Origin: Flammula alnicola
Taxonomy: Eukaryota > Basidiomycota > Agaricomycetes > Agaricales > Strophariaceae
Direction: 5' to 3'
NCBI GenBank assembly: GCA_015499995.1
Contig: JADNRV010000065.1
Span: forward strand, 186,001-250,000
DNA: 64,000 bases
Positions 23,601 through 36,275 of this stretch are shown here, piece after piece. A program made the translations under genes and the position numbers. The first letter of the stretch is position 1; each line of letters starts with the position of its first letter. The notes below the pieces were generated by a model. It did not search any database, was not told the origin of the DNA, and saw nothing but the letters and a program-made list of their open reading frames with translations.

Positions 23601-24600
23601 GGTAGCGCTCCTAATCCACCTCATCCATCCACCTCCGCTCTGCCTACGACACACGACACACCATTACATGTAACGACACCTGAGTGCACCGAAAAGTAAG
23701 TCGATGACGCCATCGCCAATGTCATTTTCTCCATCCTTTTTTTCAACTTTTCCCCAAGTTTGATTTCTTTTGATTCCGTAAACCATCGAGGGGGATTGCT
23801 TCTGCACTTTTTGTCTGAGGGCGTTTTGCGTTTTCGCTCGCTCCACTGCTTTGGAAATCTATCAGCTCTTGGACATTGGTTTGGACAATTTCTTTCGTGT
23901 ATTTGTTCGACACTCCTTTCCTATATTTCACCCTCCTTTTCCTCGGACCAGCACGGCTCTGCGTCCGACTTTTATCTTTCTTATAATTGTCCTTCCTCTA
24001 ATCGCTCATTCACTTCAATCCCTTGTATCCGTCGTTTTGTATGGATATCTCCTTCGCTTTCTTTCTTCCCACTTCTGTTCACCTTCCTGTGGGCCGTTTG
24101 TGATCCCACTTATTTTTGTTTTCTTTCTCTCGTTGTTGTGTACCCTTAGGGCTTGTTGCCATTCCGCTATTATATATTTATGTCTGCGTACGACTCAGTT
24201 TAATGTGATTTTATGGTTATTGTCTTGTTCTGTCTGTTATCAGCCCTATGCTTGGGTGGTAACAAGCTACTGGGGAACGTCAGTGATGTTGGCGTCCGAG
24301 CTGCCGAATTCAATTCAGGCAGGCGCCGCAATACTAGTCATTGCGACATGTTCGCAACATCAACCTCATCATAAAACGCCCATCGCTCCTTGCTCGTTCG
24401 TATGCGATTTTTTCGAAGGTGCGGTATTGAACAACTCCTTGCACTACTTCCAATCACTATGCATGGACTGTCAATAAAGTTACTTTTTCGGGTCAACTTG
24501 CTAACTTGCGGCCTGCAGTGGCCGAGATGCCGGTGCAGGCGATGAATATTCAACTTATTCCCACGCTGACGACAATCTAACTTGCAACTTGTCACGCTAG
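23601..24600 (+). repeat. 3' part of the duplicated block, copy 2, and AACTTGC-rich tail
   Basis: Bases 23700-24150 resemble the downstream flank of the other DUSP copies (GATGACGCCATCGCC). Bases 24150-24475 align with 12040-12370. From about 24485 to 24595 the sequence is instead dense in CTAACTTGC-like words, also seen at 27325-27430 and 36040-36195. The 208-codon frame at 23851 lies in this T-rich flank and shows no domain. Confidence 0.6.
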
Positions 24601-27600
24601 GCGCTCTTACACTGTAAATGGCCCAGCGCCGTAGGTACCCATGAGTTATATCATTTCCTACGGATATCGGGAGATGCGAGCAGATATTTATATACTAGCA
24701 GGTGCATTGAAACATATGTACGAATGTTTTGTATATCTGATCCTCCTCAGATGCCGTACTGCGCTTTGAAGTGGAGGAGAAGAGGGGGTCAAATTGTTAT
24801 CTATAGATAACCTCATCTAACCGAGTCAGAATTCAGTTCAATAAAGACTCAATAGTTACATGTAAATGTAGAAGCCAATTAGAACTGCATAGAGCCGTCT
24901 CTGTAAGTGTTATGTAATAAAAAAAGCATGTATAGGCAGGAGCACATATGCTAACTTTCTTTTCACTAGCTTGATTGCTACAAAAGGTTGCCTGTATATA
25001 TTAAGATATATGTCGTACTCGGGAAATATAGTACAATATGAACATAGTGGCTGTAACTGTTGTTGTCGCCAGTTTAGATTATTTTTGAGGGGGAGATTGT
25101 GTGGTAAATTGACATATACCATTTTTCGCCGCTTGAAAACAATTTTCGCATAATACATAACAGTAATAGATGTTGGGATACTGCTTATTTTATGGCAGGG
25201 ATATACCCTGCAGATTTCGCGCGCATGAGATTCTCTTAAAGCCTGCATCTTGATATATCTCAGCCGGACTAACCTCATAGCATAATTTGTATTTAACAAT
25301 TGAATTATATGTATATGTAAATATATGAATATGATTTCAAGTCTGGATTTCAGCCATGAACGTCCTTTGTGACCATGAATGATTGATGATTTGCAGTGGC
25401 TGGCGTGAATCGTGATGAGGTAAGCACTGGTCTCCGTTGATAAGTGGAAGGGGACAGATTGACAGAGGTCTTATCTTATCACCTCCGCTAAATTTGGATT
25501 CAACTTTGCACACTTTATTTATCACTCTGTGATGAAAAGAGCAGCTCTGCTGACTTCGAGTAGTACCTTTTTGTTGTTTGCGGGCACAAGTGAGCAAGTT
25601 CATCAGGAAAAGCGGAGAATGGTAATCCGGCCTAATTATCATCAATTTCCAACCACCAAAGTAATTGTCAGTGATTGGTGGTAATTTAAGGAAGCTGAGG
25701 TAATAGTTGGGTAATGCTGAAGAATTGCGGTCATATTTCCGTCGAATACTTTTTAGGTATAGGAATTACCCTTCAATTTATTTTAATTACCCAATCCATA
25801 AATTTATTCCTAAAGAATATACAATTCTATTTAACAAAATGAACAAAGAAAAGCTCGCAGCGTGATGCACACTCTGAGCTGTAAGTAGACAGGGACCATA
25901 TACAAACCATAAATAACTTGTACACCTTTCTTGAGAGTTGTGGACAATGATTAATGAAGTGGCAAGAGACGGGAGCAATGGTGGTGTTGAAAGGCTTGAA
26001 ATCTGCAGTGAACGTTTGGACTCAAAGGTGCATCGAAATCACTAAGTCAAATGAAACTCCGACACACGTGACTTTGTTGATTGTGGTTGAAGTCCACGAC
26101 GTTTGATTCTGAACTTGAACTTCGTCTCTTTCCACCACTCACCGCCACCACGATGACAACCACAAAGGCTTGTCCTCGTCACTGCGCTGCCCAATGGCAA
26201 CAAAAAGAGGTAATGAGCACCCTCGTCACAACCTCGCTGCCCCGTATGCTGCCACTCACCCATTCCAACCCCATTTCGTGCAGGAAACAGAGCTTGAGGC
26301 TGTCGCCTCGCCCTCGCCCCCTTATTTGAGTAGCACAGGAGCAACTACGCCATCTATGCAACCCCACCCAATCCCTCCGCCACTTCGGATGACCTGTGAG
26401 TACGAACGACGACCATGAATGGAAGGGCCACCGGACAGCAGGTACGTTGCAGAATGCACCATTACCTTGCTGCTGGCAAGCTTCACTTATTCACCCAGAA
26501 CACGTGTCAAGGCCATTGGCTCGCCCTCACCCTCGTTCAGCACCAACATCCACACCATATCCCATTTGTCACAAACAACATAAGACACACCCCAACCTGA
26601 AGCCCTGGACCATGAACCGTGGACAGACCAGCACGGTGAATGCACCGCGGGAGGAAAATAGATGAGGAAGGTATGTATACACCCACAAAGCGCGCCCCCT
26701 CTGATCGAAGCGCTGACTACCCCAAAGTGATGGCCAGGATGAGACAGCATCCAGCTACGCGACGACAAACGATTACCACCATGGCTCCACAATACGATGG
26801 CCATTTGGTAAGTGGCATCTAGTACACTACCTGTATAATCCCCTAACGTCGCTCATGCACCACATCTCCATTATATATACACCACCATGAGTGTGTCCTC
26901 CGTTGTTCTTTCGCGCGAATGCTAACATCCCTCATTAGGGCTGACAAGTCATCGAGATGGAAACCTTGACCATATTCATTTATTCGTGGTTCTTTTTTGT
27001 GCGGTTAGGTTTCTTCCACGATGAAGGGTAAAGTAATGTAGTCATAGTATTTGTAGGACACATGTAACTATTTGTCTTAATATCATTGATTGTCGTCCTT
27101 TCTACATTATCAAAGTCAGCCAAGAAAATAAGTGAGCAAGAGGGGAATGCTGTCAAATTGAGAGGTAATACCTTGGTAATCCTAGGTAATTGAAACAGAA
27201 TTACCAGCAATAAACTGGGAACCTCTCCGATTATAGGTAATTGGGTAATTGATGTTATTCACAGTAATCGACGGTAATTCACACTTATTATCTACAATTA
27301 CCATTCCTCGTTTTCCCTGATGTTAGCTGCAAGTTAGCGTTACAAGCTAACTTGTCACGTGGTCAACTTGTACCGCAATAGGCTAACTTGCCCCTCACTT
27401 AGACTAACTTAGTGCATGTAAGTGCATGCAAATGAATGCGTGTTACGACTCTTTTACGTAAGTAAAAGGGAGTTCTTTTAATCTACAGCAACCAGCAAAA
27501 AAACAGGTTTGCAGCGACCTTGTTGGTCTCCTATCTTTGATGGCATCACATTTGTAAGCATTGCCATGCTGTTCATGCCCTTATCTTTGATGGCATCACA

Positions 27601-29230
27601 TTTGTAAGCAGCTGCCATGCTGTTCATGATTTAAAAATAGCTTTACAGCTTTCAGCCTGCTGGATACTGCACAGAATGATTTGGCCTCAATTAAATTACA
27701 TAGACATATTCTACTTGTATTTCTGAATAGAATGATACCACTTTTATATGCAAGAGGAAATGGGAAAGGGAGGATCCATTATTGAGTCTGGATGACATAG
27801 CTATTTTTGTTCATGCCATGATGGCAAACCGGACCGGGCATCGCGGTAGTTACATCTATTTTTAGTTCTCATAGCGTAGATTTCTGGCCCACTAACCATG
27901 CAATTTGATATGCGTGGTGATTTCAGGACGTCCGTTGGAGCAGTCCATTCTGACCGGACGCTCAGAAGGAGGAGCTCGGATATGCGTCGAGCACACTGTG
28001 TGGTATAGCGTCACAGGCAAAGAGTGGAATCTGTCAGACAAGGAGACGTGCTGGCACACAAGACCATGCACAGCTGCTGATGGAGTCTAATTATGCATTA
28101 TTAGTTTATTATAGTCTTTCTATGTTCAATAAAGTGCTTACATAAACAGCTATGTAGAAAGTGGCTGTTTCTTGGTTTCTTGTGTGGTTTATATAGGATT
28201 TCAGGCTGATTATTCATAAGAATCTGGGATTTGGAAACACCGGCATCGTTCACTGGCAGTGTCGATGGTGGCAAGCCCCGAAGATGACCTAAGCCTTCCA
28301 TAAGCCTTGTCAGCAGATCGGCAGATGTCCAATTTGGTGTAGCATGGTTCCATCAGCTGCCTGCCTCGCCCTGCCTGCACAGCGCTCATAGATTTGGACG
28401 TTCAGCAGGTGCTTTAATTGTTCTCGCCATATAGAAAAGTTGCCTATTCAATGTAGTAATGTAGCTTCAGTGCCCATGTCATTTTTGGTATGTTTTGTAA
28501 AGTTTAAGAGCATCAAACCAAGTTTAACCAACAACAGACTGTGATACTACCCAAGCTGCAACCCGCCCACCCATTGCTCGTGCCTTCAAATGCTCAGCGC
28601 ACTTCTTAAACTTCCCTGCCATATTAAAAAACTACCTTGCTATGTTATTAACATAATCCTACCACCAAAAAGCAAAGCATCTGTGGTGGCAGAAGTTGTC
28701 ATAAATCACAATTGAGATTATATTTTCCAGTTCCATTTTGATATAAAATAAATATACCAACTACTAAAATATTTTTTATATATAAATATATTGGCTGTAG
28801 TGCCTCTATCTCTGCTGTATGATGCTTCAATATCTACTGGTCATCGTTTGCAATGATGAGCTCACACATCCTGGTGGGGACACGTGCCCCGGTGTTTGCC
28901 ACTGGTGTTTGATGGCGTCGATCACCGCCAGTGTTTCCAATATACGGATGCCCTCAATTATTCACGACTCTTTTCCTTTTTGATATTTTTATTTTTTATT
29001 TTTATTCTTTATATAAGTAGTAATTTTACTGATAGTGTGTCTACTTAAATCAATATTATATTATACCTCACCTGTGGCGAGGTATCTCTAAGTAATACAG
29101 TAATTTTGGTATGGTCTCACTTGCGTCGATCACGGTACACTTGAGAACGCCTGTATTGCATCATGAGATCCACAGGCAAGGGCATTGGTCAATAATGCCA
29201 AATAATGCTCCATTTGATGTTGGGGGGCTT
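24601..29230. other. Gene-free, AT-rich, repeat-bearing stretch
   Basis: No gene is supported over 4.6 kb. Local structure includes GGTAATT/AATTACC-rich patches at about 25670-25790 and 27165-27300. There is a CTAACTTG-rich patch at 27325-27430 and a tandem pair of about 50 bp units at 27531-27632. Short proline-rich frames at 26100-26800 might be remains of a transposon gene but match nothing I know. Bases 28165-28212 recur inverted near 35168-35215. Confidence 0.5.
27531..27632. repeat. Two tandem ~50 bp units
   Basis: Two near-identical copies of a unit beginning TATCTTTGATGGCATCACAT and ending in CATGCTGTTCATG lie next to each other. Confidence 0.85.
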
Positions 29231-29233
29231 GGC

Positions 29234-29277
29234 AGTGTTTATGTCAGCACTTTTTTCGAAGTGCTGACATAAACACT
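29234..29277. repeat. Perfect 19 bp inverted repeat (hairpin)
   Basis: AGTGTTTATGTCAGCACTT and its exact reverse complement are separated by six bases. A strong hairpin is expected. It may be a minimal foldback element or an end of the sequence carrying the recombinase gene to its right. No coding context. Confidence 0.85.
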
Positions 29278-29593
29278 CAAATTTAAATTTATTATTTAAA
29301 TTAAATAATTTAAATCATGTCATTTAATATGTGAGACATAGAGGAGCATCTAGGATCTCCTAAGACCTGTGAACCCTAGGAAAAGCCTAAAGCGGTAATT
29401 CACAAGTTGTGACGTGTGAATTGGCGGGCGGTTCACGAAAAAGTTGTGATCTGTCCTGGGGCGCAGGAAACCCCAGGTGAAGTCCTAAATCGGGTAATCA
29501 GGTAAGCGTAAGCAGGGCGCGCCGCAGGCGAAGAAAAAATTAGAGACAAGCAAGTCTTAGACGTGACTTGTTGGCAAACGTTCACTGAGCAAC

Positions 29594-32500
29594 ATGGCTT
29601 CTCTTTCCAACATTGACCCGGTTCTTCTGAATCCTTCAATCACCGCAAGCCCTACAACAAATCAGTTCATTTCTCAAGATGGAAGTATCATTGTTGATGG
29701 AAACTCCGTGCCAGCAGGTGAGCCAGTTCATCGTTCGGCATCTTCGTTCTCAGCATTGACCCATGCTTATTGTGCAGACGGGTCCCTGACACCAGTCCAA
29801 GTCCGGTCCTCGGTCCAAACAGATGCCATGCAGGTGGACATTCCCTTGGCACCTCTAAATGCGACACTGGCAAGCGAGCTGCATGCGGTTCCTGCGAACT
29901 AGTAAGGCTTATTATCTTATTATTCACGCATCTATGTGCTGTGCTTAATGATCTATTCTAGTGCGGTACTCAAAGTCGATCGATTGAAAGCGCAATGCAA
30001 AGCTCGGAAACTGAAAGTAGGGGGGAGGAAAAGTGAGCTGGTCAGCCATCTCGAGAATGATGACAGACGTCAAATATCAAGGTGCGCTTGCACTCTCTCA
30101 ATCTTAAAATGACTTCTAATGAAAGAATTGCCATTTATTCTTCTATAGCACTTCACCGACATCTCTCCCTCCGCCTTCACCCAATCCCAACCCAACTGTC
30201 ATGTCTACAGTCACGACAATACACACAAATGCGCCATCCGAGCCCTCTGGGCAGGGATCCCATCAATCCCAAGTCGGAGATGTGCATCGTGCATCAACTG
30301 ATCCGGTAGAAATTAACTCGACACAAGTTCTTGCAGAATCTGCGGCGCTCGAAAGATATTTTGAGAATGGACTTATGCGAGAGAATGGCGCAAACAAGGA
30401 GGATGAAAGCGAGGATGAGGAGGACAAGGAGGAAGCAGCAGAGATAGATAACGAGGATGAGTTGCAAGCCGTAGATAATTCAAGAACACATGATGCATTA
30501 GCTTGGGCGGACAAATTTATTCTCGAAACACGACGAAAGGGGGGCCGTCAAACAGAGAACTCGGTACTGAAGTTGTGGATGGTGTGTCTCAGGTCACGGA
30601 GACTAACCATACTATCTACTAATCCATTAATTTTAGTCCTGGGCTTCCATCGCAATAAATTCTGGACAGCTGCCTGATATTATTGTCGATGCAAAGCACA
30701 TGATTGCCTACCTCAAGTACGCGGCAACCCGTCAACTTTTCACGAGGCGAGGTGAAAACAAATCAACAAGCAGCCGACTGTCTGCGGTACGTGCGAAGTT
30801 CACTTGAGCTTTTAGACTACAAACTAAAAACTTTACTCAGGCTTCTTTAAAAAAAATTATGACTATGTTAGGACGTGTTCGTCGACGCCAGGAAGATGAA
30901 AACCCTGATATCAAGATATCAAGACCATCCAAAGATTCTCGAACACAAGACTTTTACAAGGCCGTCATGGTACAAGCTCAGCGGATTCGCCTTGAGTAGA
31001 TTAACCTTGTACTCAATTATGCTTTCATCTCACAAATAACTCTCAGGAGTGAAGACTTCGATATTACCAAAGGCACAATTCTGGATTCGGAACTCCGGCC
31101 AGAACATTTTAATGAAATTACTAGTGCGATATTTGAAAAACTCGATCAACGTAAGCTATTTCCCGCTTCTGAAAGCTCTACCTTTGTTTACTTTTATAAA
31201 TAGTGCCGTCGATTATCAAAGCTCATTTCTCATGGACATGGCAATGCTCGACATTAAACCGAAGTGATGAGCTTGTCTCATTGCTAATGGCCTGCATCCA
31301 GCCATTTTCCCTGAGGCTTCCAGATTATACAGACCACAACGGCCGGATATCACCATTAAATCGACAAGCGCTTGGTGTTCTGGCCATGTTCCATGAGACG
31401 AAAACTGCTCAGCCCGGGGTGAGCCAGTTTCCACTAAACTTATATCCAAATATTTCTCATGGTTTGCGGTAGAAAACAGAGCCGAAATACAGCTTCGTTT
31501 TACCACATCGAGATCCACTGAGATGTCCAGTGGGTGCCTTGGCTATCCTTCTTCACTTCATGTTTGATCAGGAGGACCTAATGTCTCGTGTGTCTCCTTG
31601 GGATTGGGAAAATGCAGCAACATGGCGTAAGGTAACCGTAACTATATTATATTTTAATGGAAATCTGCTCAACTTCGCACACAATCTAGGTTCATGTTTT
31701 ATTTGGACGAACTGTTGATCAAGCGGTTACGGGAGATGCAATCGGGCATATGTATGGCAATTTCCTCTCCCATACTTCAATTACCTCAAAAAAGAGAACC
31801 CATCTTCCCCGCCGAAGTTTTCCGACAGTTTTAGAGGAAATGGGGTATGTACAAGACAATTAAATCAGAAAGGGGATATATATTAATTATTGACATAGTG
31901 TTCCTGCAGATCAGGTGGATGCTACAGGCCATTGGCAAGGAAATACACGACGAGAGATATACGGCTCCAAAATACCAAAAGCGATACGTTATCGTTATCT
32001 TATCAACTTGGGCTGGGTAAATTTAATGTAATATGTATTACCTCAGTCCACTGTGGCATTAGCGGGATTTCCAGTCGGCGAAACATACTTTGTGCCTTGG
32101 GCGAAGGTCCAGGTTCCGGATGCACTTCAAAAAGAAATTTTTCCATTCTGCGAGGGTGAATTAGCAAGGCTTCGTGTCCGCGGCTGTAAAAACCAAGGAA
32201 CTATCAATTTCTTGGAGCTTTTACAGCACCTTCGGCCTTTTTTTTGGAGGGTACGCAATGAATAACCACGGTTTCTTTACCATTTACCCTAAATGTGTCT
32301 TTCTCAGGCCATCAGTTGTATCCGAGAACGCTTTCCTGACTCGCGCATTATTAAGCGACTCCCTGTTTTATCTCGGTCCGATGCGCAATCATTTCTTCAG
32401 CAATGGCCAGACCTCCGTCGCCGAGAAGAGGCAGTGAATAATCAGTCATCAGTCCAGAGAAAGCCTTTCACGAAACTCCAACCCGAAACGCCTTCTCGTC

Positions 32501-33454
32501 TTTTGCTGCTCAACTCCACGGAATGAATCAACAGTTATCAGTGCTTACTAGACGAACTGAGCCTCTCTCCCCATCAAAGTGCAGCACACATCCTAATTCC
32601 GATTATCTCCTACTATTAACCATTTCTCCGCGCAATCTTTTCCCATCCAGCATGCCCATACTCCCAACGTCGACTTCAAGTTCACCATCACCGCCCTCGA
32701 CTCCTTCAAATTCTTCACAATCTGTCGAGCCTCGGCCTTCTTTACAATCAGCTCAAGCTCAGATTGCCGCATCTGAAACATTTTCATCTAGTAATGTATT
32801 GAGCCCAACCACGATTTCAGCATCTAACCAACATATCTACCGCGTTCTCCCCTTGTCACCATCAGCCACCCTTGGTCAATCACTCATACATACCTCACAT
32901 GACTTGATTCTTCCACCCCTGTCCGCTTTCTTGTCCTCGACGTATCCCGCTTTTACCACCGTCGACTGTACCTGGCAATACGTCTTTGATAGGGTTGTAA
33001 ATCCCTCTCCCCTTTGGTCTTCATATGCGCCTGGTAGCCTCGGTGACTATCCAGATGTCAAATCCCTTTGGCAAGCATGGGACAAGGGAACCTATGTTAA
33101 GGATATTGGCCGCAAACCAGCATTGCGATTGATCGATGCGAGATGGGGTAACTTAGAGAGCCAGGAGACACATCGGCGGAAGTTTCCCTCTTGGAGACCT
33201 CGAAATGACGACAAAGTATGTGTAATAATAGTATTCACGGAATTCTTACTTATCATTCATAGGCTCGCAAGATATGGTCGAATTTTTACTTCTTTATTCA
33301 CCGCATCGACAGCAGAATGAAGTCCGGACATAGCTCCGATGAAGCTGTCGTGTACTTCGAAGGTTTGCGAGGGGGAAAAAGCTTGAGCCAACTTCATAAA
33401 AGCTTACAGACCAAGAAGCGGAAACGGCGAATGACCGACGATGAGTCAAGTTGA
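29594..33454 (+). pseudogene. Crypton-like tyrosine recombinase with SAP and GCR1_C-type regions
   Basis: About thirteen exons are readable: 29594-29901, 29962-30081, 30149-30581, 30637-30786, 30841-30995, 31047-31150, 31204-31418, 31473-31631, 31690-31844, 31899 onward, 32047-32250, 32308 onward and 33263-33454. A SAP-like DNA-binding motif (LKVDRLKAQCKARKLKVGG) spans residues about 106-135, followed by an acidic linker. The recombinase core has an arginine in NRSDELVSLL, the HxxR box in THLPRRSF, the second histidine in ATGHWQGNTRR and the nucleophile tyrosine in REIYGSK, the R-HxxR-H-Y tetrad. The C-terminus (ALRLIDARWG, then SWRPR) resembles GCR1_C. This is the Crypton/Ndc10 layout. A shift between frames near 32440-32462 and an unclear donor near 31974 make this copy probably inactive. 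Confidence 0.72.
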
Positions 33455-33689
33455 GATTTATGTACGTTTCTTCAATAGCACATTTATACATTATTCACTT
33501 ATATTACTTATTTACTTGTACTACCTATTCACATCTTGTCTACTACAATGAGATCTCGTGTGTGCTCGCCTCTCGCAATGGCTCTTTCCTCTCCTCCAGT
33601 ACAGTAAATCATGCAAAACGAGGACGGATGGCCGGCCCCTCACGCAAAACGACCTCTCTCGTCTCGATGCTCCAGCCAAAGGTTGAACG

Positions 33690-33850
33690 ATGGTAGCGGT
33701 GGTTGAACGATGGGCAACGATGGGACAGCCGGCGGCGATGGTAGCGGTGGTTGAACGATGGGCAACGATGGGACAGCCGGCGGCGATGGTAGCGGTGGTT
33801 GAACGATGGGCAACGATGGGACAGCCGGCGGTGAGCGGCGGCGGTAGCTC
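33690..33850. repeat. Minisatellite, 48 bp unit, about three copies
   Basis: The unit starts ATGGTAGCGGTGGTTGAACG and repeats every 48 bp. Because 48 is a multiple of three, it yields a 16-residue repeat in an open frame on either strand. This is a by-product, not a gene. Confidence 0.9.
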
Positions 33851-34124
33851 AAATGATGGTAGCGGTGGTTGAACGAGAGTGGAGGGAAGGATAAAGGAGC
33901 GCTGGAGGAGAAAGGAGAACAGTGAGCAAGACCAGCTCAAAAGACGCGTAACGATAACAATACTTACCTCAGGTTCGTAGCTGCTGAGCTGTCCGTGGCT
34001 GTAAGCCACAACTGCCAACTATGTTTGCCAACTATGTTCTGGATCTTAAACTCCGAGAACTTGGCGTCGAAGCGGACATAGCTCAACTTGCGCAACGCCC
34101 GTTGAGCTATGAGAGCTATAGAGC

Positions 34125-34235
34125 TATGATTTGAGTGGCGGAGTGGAGTGCTATGATTTGAGTGGTGGAGTGGAGTGCTATGATTTGAGTGGCGGAGTGG
34201 AGTGCTATGATTTGAGTGGCGGAGTGGAGTGCATT
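34125..34235. repeat. Minisatellite, 27 bp unit, four copies
   Basis: The unit GCTATGATTTGAGTGGCGGA plus seven bases recurs four times with one or two substitutions. Confidence 0.9.
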
Positions 34236-34249
34236 TGATTTAAGAGAAG

Positions 34250-34560
34250 AATGGGTGAGCAGGCGTTGTAGCGAGGGGTTCGATGTCGACAAAGAGTTAA
34301 AATCAACGTCGATTCATCGATTCTTGAATTGGGGTGGTAGAAACCGGGGTAGAAACTGGTGAGCAGGGGTTGTAGCGAGGGGTTCGGAGTTGAAATCGAC
34401 GTCGATTCTTGAATTGGGGTGGTAGAAACGGGTGAGCAGGGGTTGTTGAAATCGACCGTCGAATCGATTCTTGAATTCAATTCTTGACGACATCAATTCT
34501 TGAATTGGGGTGGTAGAAACGGGTTGGGGTGGCAGAAACGGGGGTGCGAGAATGGTAAGG
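34250..34560. repeat. Minisatellite, longer irregular unit
   Basis: Blocks containing TTCTTGAATTGGGGTGGTAG and GGTGAGCAGGGGTTGTAGCG alternate about three to four times with indels. No gene. Confidence 0.8.
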
Positions 34561-34839
34561 CGAGCTGGGATGAGGCTAATGAGCTAATGAGCTAATGAGT
34601 ATAATGAGTACATTTCGACCTGCAACGTGTGGGGTACCTTGGGTTATATTCAGCATTCCTTCCATTCCTTGCATGATCGTCTTGAGCGTAGGCGTCTTGA
34701 GCGTAGGCGTAGATGGATGTGCTGTGCGATGGATGTGGGGATGGGTGGGCAGAGGACGACGTCGATGTCGTGTGGTGATGGGAAGGCCTGGCGAAGTCTA
34801 ACGTGGGAATGGCGAAGTCTGTTGAGACTTCGCCATACG

Positions 34840-35230
34840 GGCCATTTCCCTGCCAAAAGTTGTGAACCAAATTGTGAATCGAGGGGTCCAAATTGTGAAT
34901 CGCACCTGTCCAAAGTCGTGAATCGCCGTTCCCATATGCCAAAAAGTTGTGAATCGATGGCGAAGTCCATTTGAGGCGTGGCTGTGTTTTTGGCGGGCAG
35001 CGCGCGGTTCACGATTCACGGTCGGACTTTCAAAGTTTGATCGGTTCACAGGACTTCTCCTAAGACCTCGAAGCCTTCTGAAGGCTTCGAGATGGCGGGA
35101 ATGATCATTAGTCTATTATTAGATGCTACATATTGGGTGATATCCGCATTTTTCAGGCCAAAATTTGGCCTGAAGGATCAGCCTGAAACCCTATATAAAC
35201 CACACAAGAAACTGAGAAATTCAATCACAT
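34840..35230. repeat. TTGTGAATCG-rich patch and palindromes
   Basis: Words such as AGTTGTGAATCG recur about six times at 34857-35000, and GTTCACAGGACTTCTCCTAA follows. A related patch (ACCTGTGAACC, AAGTTGTGA, GGCGGGCGGTTCACG) lies in inverted sense at 29350-29450, on the other side of the Crypton gene. CGAAGCCTTCTGAAGGCTTCG is a palindrome at about 35067-35088. These may be subterminal repeats of the element that carries the recombinase, but the ends are not proven. Confidence 0.45.
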
Positions 35231-35329
35231 GTGGCAAAAGTCGATGTCGGGCCCCGGCATCACTCAGCATTGTACCGCGGGGATGGAAAAGACTGACACT
35301 TGTCACCATATGTCACATATCTCGCAAGT

Positions 35330-35402
35330 TGCACGCAGATATCACACAGGTGCACGCAGGTGTCATGCAGGTGCACGCAGGTGCACGCAGATGTCACGAA
35401 AG
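35330..35402. repeat. Short tandem GTGCACGCAG repeats
   Basis: About six imperfect copies of a 10-18 bp motif built on GGTGCACGCAG. No gene is supported from here to 36275. Within that interval, 36040-36195 is rich in AAGTTAGC/GCTAACTT words. Confidence 0.75.
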
Positions 35403-36275
35403 TGCGCACATATGAGCAATTGTATGTCAGTAGCGAAAGGATCAATAAACGTACAAATAAGTCGCGATTTCTTCATAGGCAGTCGAATGCCCAACACCAT
35501 TGAGCGAACCAGCAGTTGCCTCCGAGAGGTGCGCGAGAAGCCCTGAATCTGACATGCCCGAATTTAAAATTCGAACAAGCAGCACAAGAAGGTTCGAAAG
35601 AAAATCAGAGGAACTAGAATGATAAAACTATAAGCGTGAAATTCGCAGACAATAACGAGAAGAAATGTACTGATACGCGTCACCATCTATGCGAAGAACA
35701 AGAAGGATAAGCAGATGAGAGATGGCTGTGAGTAAACCAGAGTAGATAGGAACTACTTGGTCGTTCAACGATGCAATGTAGAGAATCTTCTTTCTTCCTA
35801 TTCCAAAGAATATGTTATCTCCGCACTTAGTTTCTGCGAGGGCGTTGGGCAATATACACTCCTCCCTTACCTCGATCCTATTGTCTAGCGGCTTCTGAAT
35901 ATTCCCAGGCCAAGGAGACCAGAATCAGGTCTGACGATATGTCTAGGAGGAGGCCGTCACCGCTCTTGCTATGGCGGCAGATGCTAGCGAGTTTTCCTTC
36001 AACGGGTTGCATTTTCAGTACTTTACTTTTACACTTACTGTGCAAGCGAGCTGTGCCAAGTTAACTTGGTTGCGGGCATGATCGCTGCGCCAAGTTAGCT
36101 GGTAACTTGTGACAAATCAACTTGCCTGCCAAAAGTTAGCACAAGCTAACTTGTCGCAGGAATAAGTTAGTTGCGCAAGTAACTTTCTTAACCACCCTAT
36201 GCATGTGTATAGATAATGTATAGTACATAGAGGACGTAAAGTATACGAGTATACATATACAGAGAAGATTGCAAT

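Noticed and set aside
23851..24477. 208-codon plus-strand frame with hydrophobic stretches
   Set aside because: It spans the shared T-rich 3' flank of the DUSP copies and the duplicated tail; the equivalent at 12.0-12.4 kb is not open.
25669..27280. A single hAT-like element bounded by the two GGTAATT-rich patches
   Set aside because: Candidate ends CAGTG and CACTTA could be placed, but no matching 8 bp duplication was found and the ends do not pair well.
34125..34235. CRISPR-like array
   Set aside because: Direct repeats are contiguous with no unique spacers, and the genome is eukaryotic; it is a minisatellite.
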